A stretch of DNA of 5,260 bases. Origin: Bacillota bacterium. Its GTDB lineage: Bacteria > Bacillota > Clostridia > Christensenellales > UMGS416. Positions 1 through 5,149 of the stretch are shown in pieces; position 1 is the stretch's first letter; every line of letters starts with the position of its first letter. Location: the NCBI GenBank assembly GCA_023409755.1, contig JAEYRA010000173.1, forward strand, positions 1-5,260, given 5' to 3'. Both the position numbers and the translations under genes were made by a program. A model generated the notes under the pieces. That model had not been told where the DNA came from and made no database searches. It saw only the letters and a list, made by a program, of their open reading frames with translations.

Positions 1-870
1 GAGTACGGTGCTCATGGCACCGATTTCTTTACAGATCTGATAAATCATGGCGTTCCACACCAAAACCGCTTTCCGGTCCCCGGCTTCCACCATGCGGTGA
101 ACCTTAGCCGCGTCGGAGGTGCCGAAATGGCTGACAAAGCCGCCGGCACGGGAGCACAGGAGCCGTACCTCCTCCAGGGAGTGCTGCTCAATGTAGTCCA
201 GCAGGCAGAGCACCGGCACACTGCCGATGCGGGTGGGGGCATAGGGGCCGTCTCCGCCGGAGCCTACGTTTCCGTCCACCATTTTTCCGCAGTCATGGGC
301 ATTGACCGTCACGCCGCCGTCGATATGGGCAACCACTAAACGGCAGTCCTCATAGCGCCGACCCATGGATTTTGCGTGGTAACAGGCGACCGCCTTTTGG
401 TTTAAGGCATGTGTCTGAGCATTGCGGTACAATCCGGCGATGCCGGTCATGCGGGCATAGTCGCAGAGCTCATCAATGTTGGTGGGGTTGAGGGTGAACA
501 TTTTTCCACCGTACTCCATGCAGAGTTCATAGGCCAACAGCACGCCCAGCTTTGCCGCGTGCTCGCTGCCGCCCACGGCATCCCATGTGTCACGGTAGAG
601 CCGTTCATCAATGGGCACCACCCCCGCACGCTGAGGGTAGGCGCTTCCGCCGCGGCCAACAAAGATATCGACATCCTCAGGAGCATAGCCATTCCGCCGC
701 AGTATGTTTAAAATCACCTGCTTACGGAAGGGAACCTGGTCATTCACCGAGGGGTACTGCAGCAGGACGGGGGCGTCATGGAACTCGCTTTCCTCAAAAA
801 GTGAAGTATCCTCTTCAAACAGACTGAGTTTTGTGGAGGTGGAGCCGGGGTTAATCACTAAAATTTTCAA
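1..870 (-). CDS. buk: Butyrate kinase family acyl kinase, partial (C-terminus beyond left edge)
   Basis: Acetokinase/ASKHA-family enzyme, expected to interconvert a short-chain acyl phosphate (butyryl or branched-chain) plus ADP with the acid plus ATP, in the cytosol. The reading frame is open for 290 residues to the window edge; family members are about 355-375 residues, so roughly 70-80 C-terminal residues are missing. Visible motifs: the N-terminal phosphate loop INPGSTSTK (6-14), VGRGG (71-75), LNPTNIDEL with ARMTG (127-143), THALNQKAVA (153-162), VVAHIDGG (179-186), GGDGPYAPTR (205-214) and HFGTSD (248-253). The start chosen is TTG at 870-868, with GGAG 8 nt upstream and AAGGA closer; it gives MKILVINPGS, the usual family N-terminus. 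Two family positions look altered: MGGG is IDGG here (D184), and the usual GPF-PERSG is GPYAPTRIG. No phosphotransbutyrylase gene lies directly upstream. Family membership is sure; butyrate specificity is inference. Confidence 0.9.
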   Translation of the reverse strand, partial: MKILVINPGSTSTKLSLFEEDTSLFEESEFHDAPVLLQYPSVNDQVPFRKQVILNILRRNGYAPEDVDIFVGRGGSAYPQRAGVVPIDERLYRDTWDAVGGSEHAAKLGVLLAYELCMEYGGKMFTLNPTNIDELCDYARMTGIAGLYRNAQTHALNQKAVACYHAKSMGRRYEDCRLVVAHIDGGVTVNAHDCGKMVDGNVGSGGDGPYAPTRIGSVPVLCLLDYIEQHSLEEVRLLCSRAGGFVSHFGTSDAAKVHRMVEAGDRKAVLVWNAMIYQICKEIGAMSTVL

Positions 871-920
871 TATCCTTACTCCAAATATCTCAGATTTTGG
901 CGGCATACTTAATTCCGACA

Positions 921-948
921 ATTATAGCATGCCTTGCTTTTTTTTCAA
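921..948 (-). promoter_or_regulatory. Promoter for the butyrate kinase gene
   Basis: On the minus strand, a -35 box TTGAAA (948-943) and a perfect -10 box TATAAT (926-921) are separated by 16 bp. The position is about 50 bp upstream of the TTG start, leaving a short 5' leader. It is a good sigma-A type match and implies that the kinase is transcribed on its own from here rather than from an upstream ptb gene. Confidence 0.65.
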
Positions 949-1025
949 TTAAGGCAATTAGTCTACTATGGAAACATTTGGATATTGAATTGATGTTATC
1001 GTTCAAACCAGTGAGTGGAAACACG

Positions 1026-1034
1026 TGCTATATA
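1026..1034 (+). promoter_or_regulatory. Possible extended -10 promoter ahead of the structured region
   Basis: TG-C-TATATA matches an extended -10 element (TGn plus 5 of 6 bases of TATAAT). No convincing -35 box lies 16-18 bp upstream, which extended -10 promoters can tolerate. A start near 1041 would produce an RNA beginning about 24 nt before the ATG of the small ORF at 1065 and containing all the hairpins. This is a sequence match only. Confidence 0.3.
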
Positions 1035-1054
1035 CACCAGCTGCCAACTGATGG

Positions 1055-1156
1055 AGGAGTCGCCATGCCTCGCTCCAACTGGCGCTCCTGTGGAAATTCT
1101 GATGCGGAAGGGAACAGGGGTCGTTCGCTGTGACGAGCGCACGAATGACCGCGCTC
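1055..1156 (+). ncRNA. Candidate structured leader RNA with mutually exclusive hairpins
   Basis: Four inverted repeats overlap in a chain. H1 pairs AGGAG(T)CGCCA (1055-1065) with TGGCGCTCCT (1080-1089): 10 bp with one bulge. Hx pairs CTCCTGT (1085-1091) with ACAGGGG (1114-1120): 7 bp with one G-U. H2 pairs GGTCGTTCG (1119-1127) and TGTG (1129-1132) with CGCA (1138-1141) and CGAATGACC (1142-1150): 13 bp with one bulged C. H3 pairs GAGCGC (1135-1140) with GCGCTC (1151-1156): 6 bp. H1 and H2 can coexist, while Hx competes with both and H3 competes with H2. None is followed by a U-tract on either strand, so these are not intrinsic terminators. The arrangement resembles an attenuator or switch, but the strand is not proven and chance pairing of some stems is possible. 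Confidence 0.35.
1065..1133 (+). CDS. Possible 22-residue leader peptide
   Basis: An ATG at 1065 is preceded by GGAGGAG (1053-1059) at 5 nt spacing, one of the best Shine-Dalgarno matches in the window. The frame runs 22 codons, starting MPRSNWRS and ending NRGRSL, to TGA at 1131-1133. The peptide is polar, with four Arg and no signal peptide or membrane segment, and I do not recognise it. Its position is suggestive: most of the Shine-Dalgarno lies in the left arm of hairpin H1 (1055-1089), and the stop codon lies at the top of hairpin H2 (1119-1150). A ribosome reading the ORF would therefore open H1 and disturb H2, as in translation-dependent attenuation. There is no run of one regulatory amino-acid codon. 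It could equally be a chance short ORF. Confidence 0.28.
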   Translation: MPRSNWRSCGNSDAEGNRGRSL

Positions 1157-1192
1157 TGATGGTGTTCTTGCTGTTATTGCCCGTCGGTTCTA

Positions 1193-1222
1193 TTGAGAAA
1201 TTCCATGTGCTAATGCTATAAT
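1193..1222 (+). promoter_or_regulatory. Promoter for the GGDEF gene
   Basis: The -35 box TTGAGA (1193-1198) is separated by 18 bp from a perfect -10 TATAAT (1217-1222). The -10 is preceded by TGC (1214-1216), making it an extended -10 element. Transcription would start near 1229, about 22 nt before the ATG at 1252, which leaves room for little more than the Shine-Dalgarno. This is one of the two best promoter matches in the window. Confidence 0.7.
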
Positions 1223-1236
1223 TATCATTGATAATT
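1220..1236. promoter_or_regulatory. Perfect 17-bp palindrome over the -10/start site (candidate operator)
   Basis: AATTATCA-T-TGATAATT is an 8-1-8 perfect inverted repeat. It overlaps the last three bases of the -10 box and spans the expected transcription start of the GGDEF gene, the classic position for a repressor operator. The half-sites contain ATTATC/GATAAT, as in Fur-family boxes, but in everted order relative to the Fur 7-1-7 consensus (TGATAAT-n-ATTATCA). I therefore do not assign it to Fur. With a 1-nt centre it would not fold well as RNA, which favours a DNA-binding role. Confidence 0.45.
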
Positions 1237-1251
1237 CGTGGAGGGGCATGT

Positions 1252-2286
1252 ATGGCATATGATGTTTGCTTGGATACATTAACAGGTCTGCCAAACCTCT
1301 TTGGTTTGCTGAAAAGTGATCCATTCGCCGTTTGCGGCTCCCAAGGGACTGTTTTTTTCGCTGACATGATTGAGCTTAGTCGTATTAACCGGGATAATGG
1401 TCGTGATGTAGGGGACAGGTATGTCACGAACCTGGTTGATTTACTAAGACAGTATCTACAACAATGTTTTTATGATTACGAGGAAAACACTAGAATTTAT
1501 AAATATGCGGGCAACTTTATCATTATTTTCAACGGAGTACCCAATCTGGATATGACCGAGATTGGGCAAAAGATTCACCATGAGCTCAGGCAGAGGATGG
1601 CCCGACTTGGTGCTGAGAGAACCGGGATTTATTTTGGATTTTGGACTTATTTGGAGCCATACAAGTCAATATCACAATTCCTCAAAAACTGCCAGGTGAA
1701 GATGGAACCATTTTATGGCAATGAAGTGCAGGGGGTACTCCCTGCCTGGGCAGACGTTTTGATTGACAGGCTCTATGATCACATTAATACCACGGTGTCT
1801 GAGATACAGCGCATGACAAAGCTTGCTCATCATGATGCAATCTCTGGGTTGAACAATCACTTAGCTGCGGAAGAGTGCCTCAATGAGTTGTTCGTGAACC
1901 GTCTGCAGTTTAGTGTGCTCTTCATCGATGGAGACAACCTAAAAAGGTATAACGAATTGAGTTACCAGCAAGGCAACGATATGATAAGGATGCTTGCTCA
2001 ATCGATTGCAGGGGCTGTCAGAAAAGAGGATGGTGTATACAGGTGGTTATCTGGTGATGAATTTATTGTAATCCTAAATAATACTGATAAAGAGTCTGCA
2101 ATACAGTTGGCCGAACGAGTGCGTGCTCATGTTGAAGCAGAAATGTGCAACTTAATTTTCCCTGTTACGATCTCTGTTGGAGTATCCTCCTACCCGGATG
2201 ACGGAGCAACATTGGAAGAAATACTCCGTAGAGCTGAAGCAGCGAACGCACGAGCGAAAAGAAGCGGGAAGAATTGTGTTGCGTAA
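1252..2286 (+). CDS. Tandem GGDEF-domain protein, probable diguanylate cyclase
   Basis: A 344-residue cytosolic protein predicted to make cyclic di-GMP from two GTP. The first domain (about 6-150) starts with the typical DTLTGLPN and has FFADMIELSRIN (35-46), but its signature has decayed to AGNFI (86-90), so it should be inactive. A linker (about 165-195) leads to a second domain (about 192-344). This one has DAISGLNN (195-202), FIDGDNLKRYNE (224-235) with metal ligand D226, SGDEF (267-271), TISVGVSSYPDDG (307-318) and AKRSGKN (335-341). RKED (257-260) resembles the RxxD inhibitory site but lies 6 rather than the usual 5 residues before SGDEF. No membrane segment or recognised sensor domain is visible. 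ATG 1252 is chosen because GGAGG ends 7 nt upstream; an in-frame TTG at 1228 lies before that site. The gene is clearly more AT-rich than its neighbours. Partner and signal are unknown. Confidence 0.88.
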   Translation: MAYDVCLDTLTGLPNLFGLLKSDPFAVCGSQGTVFFADMIELSRINRDNGRDVGDRYVTNLVDLLRQYLQQCFYDYEENTRIYKYAGNFIIIFNGVPNLDMTEIGQKIHHELRQRMARLGAERTGIYFGFWTYLEPYKSISQFLKNCQVKMEPFYGNEVQGVLPAWADVLIDRLYDHINTTVSEIQRMTKLAHHDAISGLNNHLAAEECLNELFVNRLQFSVLFIDGDNLKRYNELSYQQGNDMIRMLAQSIAGAVRKEDGVYRWLSGDEFIVILNNTDKESAIQLAERVRAHVEAEMCNLIFPVTISVGVSSYPDDGATLEEILRRAEAANARAKRSGKNCVA

Positions 2287-2354
2287 ATTGTGATCGTGAG
2301 AAATGATCTGGCTATACACCTGAATATCGTGTGATAGGTCAAAAGAATAGCGCA
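2287..2354. other. Short intergenic spacer with a weak hairpin
   Basis: The spacer follows the GGDEF stop codon. CTATACAC (2312-2319) can pair with GTGT-g-ATAG (2329-2337), 8 bp with one bulged G and a 9-nt loop. No U-tract follows, so it is at best a weak transcript end. I see no clear intrinsic terminator for the GGDEF gene, and readthrough into the ABC operon is possible. Confidence 0.3.
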
Positions 2355-2383
2355 TTGTATCTTTGCCCCCCGTTCGGTAAAAT
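2355..2383 (+). promoter_or_regulatory. Candidate promoter of the ABC exporter operon
   Basis: TTGTAT (2355-2360, 4 of 6 to TTGACA), a 17-bp spacer, and TAAAAT (2378-2383, 5 of 6 to TATAAT). Transcription would begin around 2390, about 33 nt before the ATG of the ATPase gene. The left arm of the inverted repeat 2367-2414 lies inside the spacer. Confidence 0.45.
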
Positions 2384-2414
2384 AAGGCGGATTGAAACGA
2401 AACCGGAACGGGGG
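2367..2414. repeat. Inverted repeat spanning promoter spacer and ABC operon Shine-Dalgarno
   Basis: The left arm (2367-2378, CCCCCGTTCGGT) pairs with the right arm (2402-2414, ACCGGAACGGGGG): 12 bp, with only G2405 unpaired, across a 23-nt loop. The right arm contains the five Gs (2410-2414) that begin the GGGGGAG Shine-Dalgarno of the ATPase gene. In a transcript starting upstream (for example readthrough from the GGDEF gene), this hairpin would hide the ribosome binding site. In a transcript starting near 2390, only the right arm is present, and the repeat could act instead as a DNA operator with half-sites about 37 bp apart. The absence of a U-tract argues against a terminator. Confidence 0.5.
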
Positions 2415-2422
2415 AGCACCGT

Positions 2423-3421
2423 ATGTCTGCCATATCCATTCGAAATTTGTCGAAATCATTCACCTATTACAAGAAGGAAGCGGGGCTCAAGCAGTCCTTC
2501 CGCAACGTCTTCCACCGGGAGCAGCTCATCAAGGAGGCCGTGCGGTCCATCAGCTGCGAGGTGGAGGAGGGCGAGATCGTTGGCTTCCTCGGCCCCAACG
2601 GCGCGGGCAAAACGACGACCCTAAAGATGCTCAGCGGCATCCTCGTGCCCACCGGCGGCGACGCCGAGGTGCTGGGCTACCACCCCTGGGAGCGTAAGAA
2701 GGAGTTCAAGCAGCGCATCTCCATCGTGATGGGCCAGAAGAGCCAGCTTTGGTGGGACTTGCCCGCCATCGAGTCGCTGGTCCTCAATAAGCACATTTAC
2801 GAGCTGGACGACCAGGCATACCGCCACACGCTGGAGGAGCTGACCGAGCTGCTGGACGTGAAGGACCTGCTGAGCGTGCAGGTGCGGCGGCTCTCCCTGG
2901 GGGAGCGCATGAAGATGGAGCTCATTGCCGCGCTCATCCACCGGCCGCGGGTCATGTTCCTCGATGAGCCGACGATTGGCCTCGACCTCATCTCCCAGAA
3001 AAAGATCCGCGACTTCCTGCGGTATTACAACGACCAAACCCACACCACGGTGCTCCTCACCAGCCATTACATGGACGACATCGAGGACCTGTGCCGCCGG
3101 GCTGTCATCATCAACGAGGGGCACATCGTCTTTGACGGCGAGCTCTCCCGCGTCAACGACATCTTCAGCGGCAAGAAGATCGTGAAGGTGCAGCTCTCCG
3201 AAGGGGTGGAGCGCGAGGCACTCACGCGCTTTGGTACCGTCAAGGCCTTTGACGGCTTCCACGCCACCATCGAGGCCGACCGGGAGGGCCTGCGCCCGGT
3301 GCTGCGCGGCATCCTCGATGAGCTGCCGGTGGTGGACTTCAGTGTGGAGAACATCCCGGTGGAGGAGGGCGTGGCGCTCCTTTACCGCAAGGAGGGGGCC
3401 GCCGATGGCATCGTGGGGTAA
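2423..3421 (+). CDS. ABC-2 type exporter ATP-binding protein (COG4586-like)
   Basis: A 332-residue cytoplasmic nucleotide-binding subunit that powers the two permeases encoded next. Motifs: Walker A GPNGAGKT (57-64), Q-loop Q105 in MGQKSQLWWDLP, signature LSLGERMKMEL (157-167), a variant of LSGGQ, Walker B VMFLDEP (177-183), D-loop GLD (186-188) and switch histidine H215 in LLTSHY. The LSLGER signature and a long region before Walker A, including KKEAGLKQSFRNVFHRE (17-33), are typical of the COG4586 group that pairs with COG4587/COG3694 permeases. About 90 residues after the ATPase core (245-332) form a C-terminal accessory region of the DrrA/NatA-like exporter type. The start has GGGGAG 6 nt upstream. 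The 3' end overlaps the first permease gene by 17 bp. All catalytic residues are present. The substrate cannot be told; some relatives have been linked to efflux of toxic cations such as viologens. Confidence 0.92.
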   Translation: MSAISIRNLSKSFTYYKKEAGLKQSFRNVFHREQLIKEAVRSISCEVEEGEIVGFLGPNGAGKTTTLKMLSGILVPTGGDAEVLGYHPWERKKEFKQRISIVMGQKSQLWWDLPAIESLVLNKHIYELDDQAYRHTLEELTELLDVKDLLSVQVRRLSLGERMKMELIAALIHRPRVMFLDEPTIGLDLISQKKIRDFLRYYNDQTHTTVLLTSHYMDDIEDLCRRAVIINEGHIVFDGELSRVNDIFSGKKIVKVQLSEGVEREALTRFGTVKAFDGFHATIEADREGLRPVLRGILDELPVVDFSVENIPVEEGVALLYRKEGAADGIVG

Positions 3422-4214
3422 ATACGGCAAGGCGTTCTCCCTGGGCCTGGCCAGCGCCATGGAGTACCGGGCGGATTTCATCCTGAGCATGGTGAGCGCA
3501 CTGTGGCCCATCTTCCTGCAGTTCTTCCTGTGGACGTGCATCTACGGCGGCGCGGGCAGCGGGGAGCTGTTCGGCTACACCTACGGGCAGATGATCGCCT
3601 ACACCATCATCGCCAACGTGGTGCAGCGGCTGGGGCGCACGGGCTTTGAGTACGACATGAACGACGACATCAAGAACGGCGGGCTCGATAAGTACCTGGT
3701 GCGGCCGGTGGTGTACTTTCCCTACCGCATGGCGTCCTTCGCCGGGGGCAAAGCGGCACAGTTTGTGGTGGTGTTCCTCTTCCTGCTGGTGGCCATTGTG
3801 GGCATCAACCTGGCCTATGGGCCCATCATCGCACCGGTCAACGTGCTCTGGTTCCTGTTGAGCCTGGTGCTGGCGCTGGTCCTCAATTTCATCATCTTCT
3901 TCTGCGTGGGCATGCTGGCCTTCCAGTTTTCGGAGATCGGCTTCCTCTATGAGGCCGTGCGCATCGTGTTCATTGCCTTCAGCGGCGGCATCTTCCCGCT
4001 CGATGTGTTCGGCGAAGGGGTCGTGCGGGTCATGCGCTTCCTGCCGTTCCTCTACACCGTCAACTTCCCGGTGAACGTGCTGACGGGCCGCACGGCGGGC
4101 GGCGAGGTCGTGCTGGGCTGCCTGGTGCAGCTCCTTTGGATTGCCGCGCTGTCGTTCCTTTCGGTGCGGTTGTGGAACCAGGGGCTCAAGAAATACATCG
4201 CGGCGGGGGGCTGA
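3405..4214 (+). CDS. ABC-2 type exporter permease, first subunit (COG4587-like)
   Basis: A 269-residue integral membrane subunit with about six hydrophobic segments (near 25-48, 58-77, 115-138, 145-173, 180-199 and 232-254). Characteristic stretches are MEYRADF (19-25), the cytoplasmic-loop motif IKNGGLDKYLVRPV (89-102), FSGGIFPLD (192-200) and NFPVNVLTG (220-228). The ATG at 3405 is chosen because GGAGG (3391-3395) stands 9 nt upstream and the protein then begins just before the first membrane segment. The frame is open further upstream, but only inside the ATPase gene. The start lies 17 bp before the ATPase stop, implying translational coupling. With the next gene it should form a heterodimeric membrane channel for export. 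The substrate is unknown. Confidence 0.88.
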   Translation: MASWGKYGKAFSLGLASAMEYRADFILSMVSALWPIFLQFFLWTCIYGGAGSGELFGYTYGQMIAYTIIANVVQRLGRTGFEYDMNDDIKNGGLDKYLVRPVVYFPYRMASFAGGKAAQFVVVFLFLLVAIVGINLAYGPIIAPVNVLWFLLSLVLALVLNFIIFFCVGMLAFQFSEIGFLYEAVRIVFIAFSGGIFPLDVFGEGVVRVMRFLPFLYTVNFPVNVLTGRTAGGEVVLGCLVQLLWIAALSFLSVRLWNQGLKKYIAAGG

Positions 4215-4217
4215 GGC

Positions 4218-5030
4218 ATGAAGCGACTGTGGACGGAACTCAAGAAACACGCGTTCATCTGGTATGTGTTCATGAAGAACAGCCTCATTGCGCAGATGGA
4301 GTACCGGGTCAACTTCTTTACCGGCCTGGCGATGGAGATGGGGTATCTGCTGGCCAAGCTCCTCTATGTGATTGTGGTGTACCGTGCTGGCACCACGGTC
4401 AACGGCCTCTCCGGCGATGAGGTGCTGGTATTTGTGGGGGCGTTCGTCATCTCCACGGCCTTCTACGTCGGGTTCTTCATGCGCAACAACTTCGCCCTGG
4501 GCGACCACATCCGCAACGGCACGCTGGACTTCTTCATCGTCAAGCCCGTGTCCCTGCAGTTCATGGCCACGATGCGGATTAGTGACTTCGCCCTCTTCAC
4601 CACGGACTTTGTGGCAGGCGTCGTCATGGTGGCAATCGGGTGGAGCCGCTGTGAGGTCCCCATCAATCTGCTGAACCTCGCGGGGTTCGTGGGGTACATG
4701 CTCTGCGGTGTCATCATGGGCTACTCGCTGTTCCTGTTCCCCATGATTTTCTCGTTCTGGTTCGTCAAGTCCGGCGCACTGGCCGGCGTCGTCGATTCCT
4801 TCTGGGATTTCAACAACCTGCCCATGGGCATCTACCCCAAGCTCGTGCAGAACATCGGCGTGTTCCTCATCCCGATCTTCGCGGTCACGAACTTCCCGGT
4901 GCTCTTCGTGCTGGGCAAGCTGAGCCCCCTCAATGCGGTATGGGGCATCCTGGGGCCTTTCGTCTGCCTGGGCATCACGCGGCTCATATGGAAGGTGGCC
5001 GTGAAGCAGTACAGCAGCGCCAGCAGCTGA
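4218..5030 (+). CDS. ABC-2 type exporter permease, second subunit (COG3694-like)
   Basis: A 270-residue membrane protein with about six hydrophobic segments (near 33-55, 68-88, 123-141, 152-180, 211-232 and 238-258) and a short basic cytoplasmic N-terminus. It is homologous to the preceding permease: MEYRVNF (27-33) and IRNGTLDFFIVKPV (98-111) match the same motifs in the first subunit, in the same order. Only 3 bp separate it from the first permease stop codon; GGGGGG (4205-4210) about 7 nt before the ATG serves as ribosome binding site. It is the last gene of the operon, followed 24 bp later by a terminator hairpin. Expected to be the second half of the heterodimeric transmembrane domain of the exporter. 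Confidence 0.88.
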   Translation: MKRLWTELKKHAFIWYVFMKNSLIAQMEYRVNFFTGLAMEMGYLLAKLLYVIVVYRAGTTVNGLSGDEVLVFVGAFVISTAFYVGFFMRNNFALGDHIRNGTLDFFIVKPVSLQFMATMRISDFALFTTDFVAGVVMVAIGWSRCEVPINLLNLAGFVGYMLCGVIMGYSLFLFPMIFSFWFVKSGALAGVVDSFWDFNNLPMGIYPKLVQNIGVFLIPIFAVTNFPVLFVLGKLSPLNAVWGILGPFVCLGITRLIWKVAVKQYSSASS

Positions 5031-5054
5031 GGGCGTTGCACAGCCAGTGCAGAA

Positions 5055-5083
5055 AACGCCCGCGGGGAGTCCCTGCGGGCGTT
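5055..5083 (+). terminator. Rho-independent terminator of the ABC operon
   Basis: A 13-bp stem (arms 5055-5067 and 5071-5083, one G-U pair at 5064/5074) with a 3-nt AGT loop, starting 24 bp after the last permease stop codon. The downstream tail TTGTTCTGT is only moderately U-rich. On the minus strand the stem would be followed by TTTT, so weak bidirectional action is possible. Confidence 0.8.
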
Positions 5084-5089
5084 GTTCTG

Positions 5090-5098
5090 TGATACAAT
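5090..5098 (+). promoter_or_regulatory. Candidate extended -10 promoter for the right-hand gene
   Basis: TG-A-TACAAT is an extended -10 match (5 of 6 to TATAAT). No good -35 box stands at the right distance; that position lies within the terminator stem. It would start transcription near 5105, giving the downstream gene its own transcript right after the operon terminator. Confidence 0.4.
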
Positions 5099-5149
5099 AC
5101 CTGACATACACGCTTCCACCCAGAGACACATATGAAAGGCAGGGCACCG

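Larger units (their letters stand above)
871..1251. other. Divergent intergenic region, structured, no conventional gene
   Basis: About 380 bp lie between the divergently transcribed kinase and GGDEF genes. The kinase promoter sits at the left and the GGDEF promoter at the right. The middle (about 1026-1156) is rich in inverted repeats and contains one 22-codon ORF with a strong ribosome binding site. A longer open frame from GTG 1015 to 1221 lacks a Shine-Dalgarno and runs into the -10 box of the downstream promoter; I do not accept it as a gene. I recognise no known riboswitch class here; in particular I do not see the conserved c-di-GMP-I (GEMM) core. Confidence 0.6.

Noticed and set aside
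910..930. A shared operator between the kinase and GGDEF promoters, since both read TATAATTnTC
   Set aside because: Most of the match is the -10 consensus itself; beyond it the two sequences diverge, and the kinase promoter has only a weak 5-bp inverted repeat.
1119..1150. An intrinsic terminator between the divergent genes
   Set aside because: The hairpin is stable but has no U-tract on either side, and no gene ends near it.
1015..1221. A 68-codon plus-strand frame from GTG across the structured region
   Set aside because: No Shine-Dalgarno, and the stop codon is inside the -10 box of the GGDEF promoter. The 22-codon frame at 1065 has a far better ribosome binding site.
1000..1250. A c-di-GMP riboswitch ahead of the GGDEF gene
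   Set aside because: The idea fits the gene, but I cannot find the conserved GEMM-I core, and the best promoter (1193-1222) leaves only about 22 nt of leader, too short for an aptamer.
996..1427. A 143-codon minus-strand frame across the divergent region
   Set aside because: It runs into the start of the GGDEF gene in antisense and has no recognisable domain.
2621..3541. A 306-codon minus-strand frame opposite the ATPase gene
   Set aside because: Low-complexity His/Leu/Val/Glu-rich product antisense to a clear ABC ATPase with all motifs intact; a codon-bias shadow.
3339..5147. A 602-codon open frame on the minus strand opposite the two permease genes
   Set aside because: It is the antisense of GC-rich coding DNA: the product is full of His, Glu, Gln and Arg with no domain, it crosses the terminator, and it covers two well-supported genes on the other strand.
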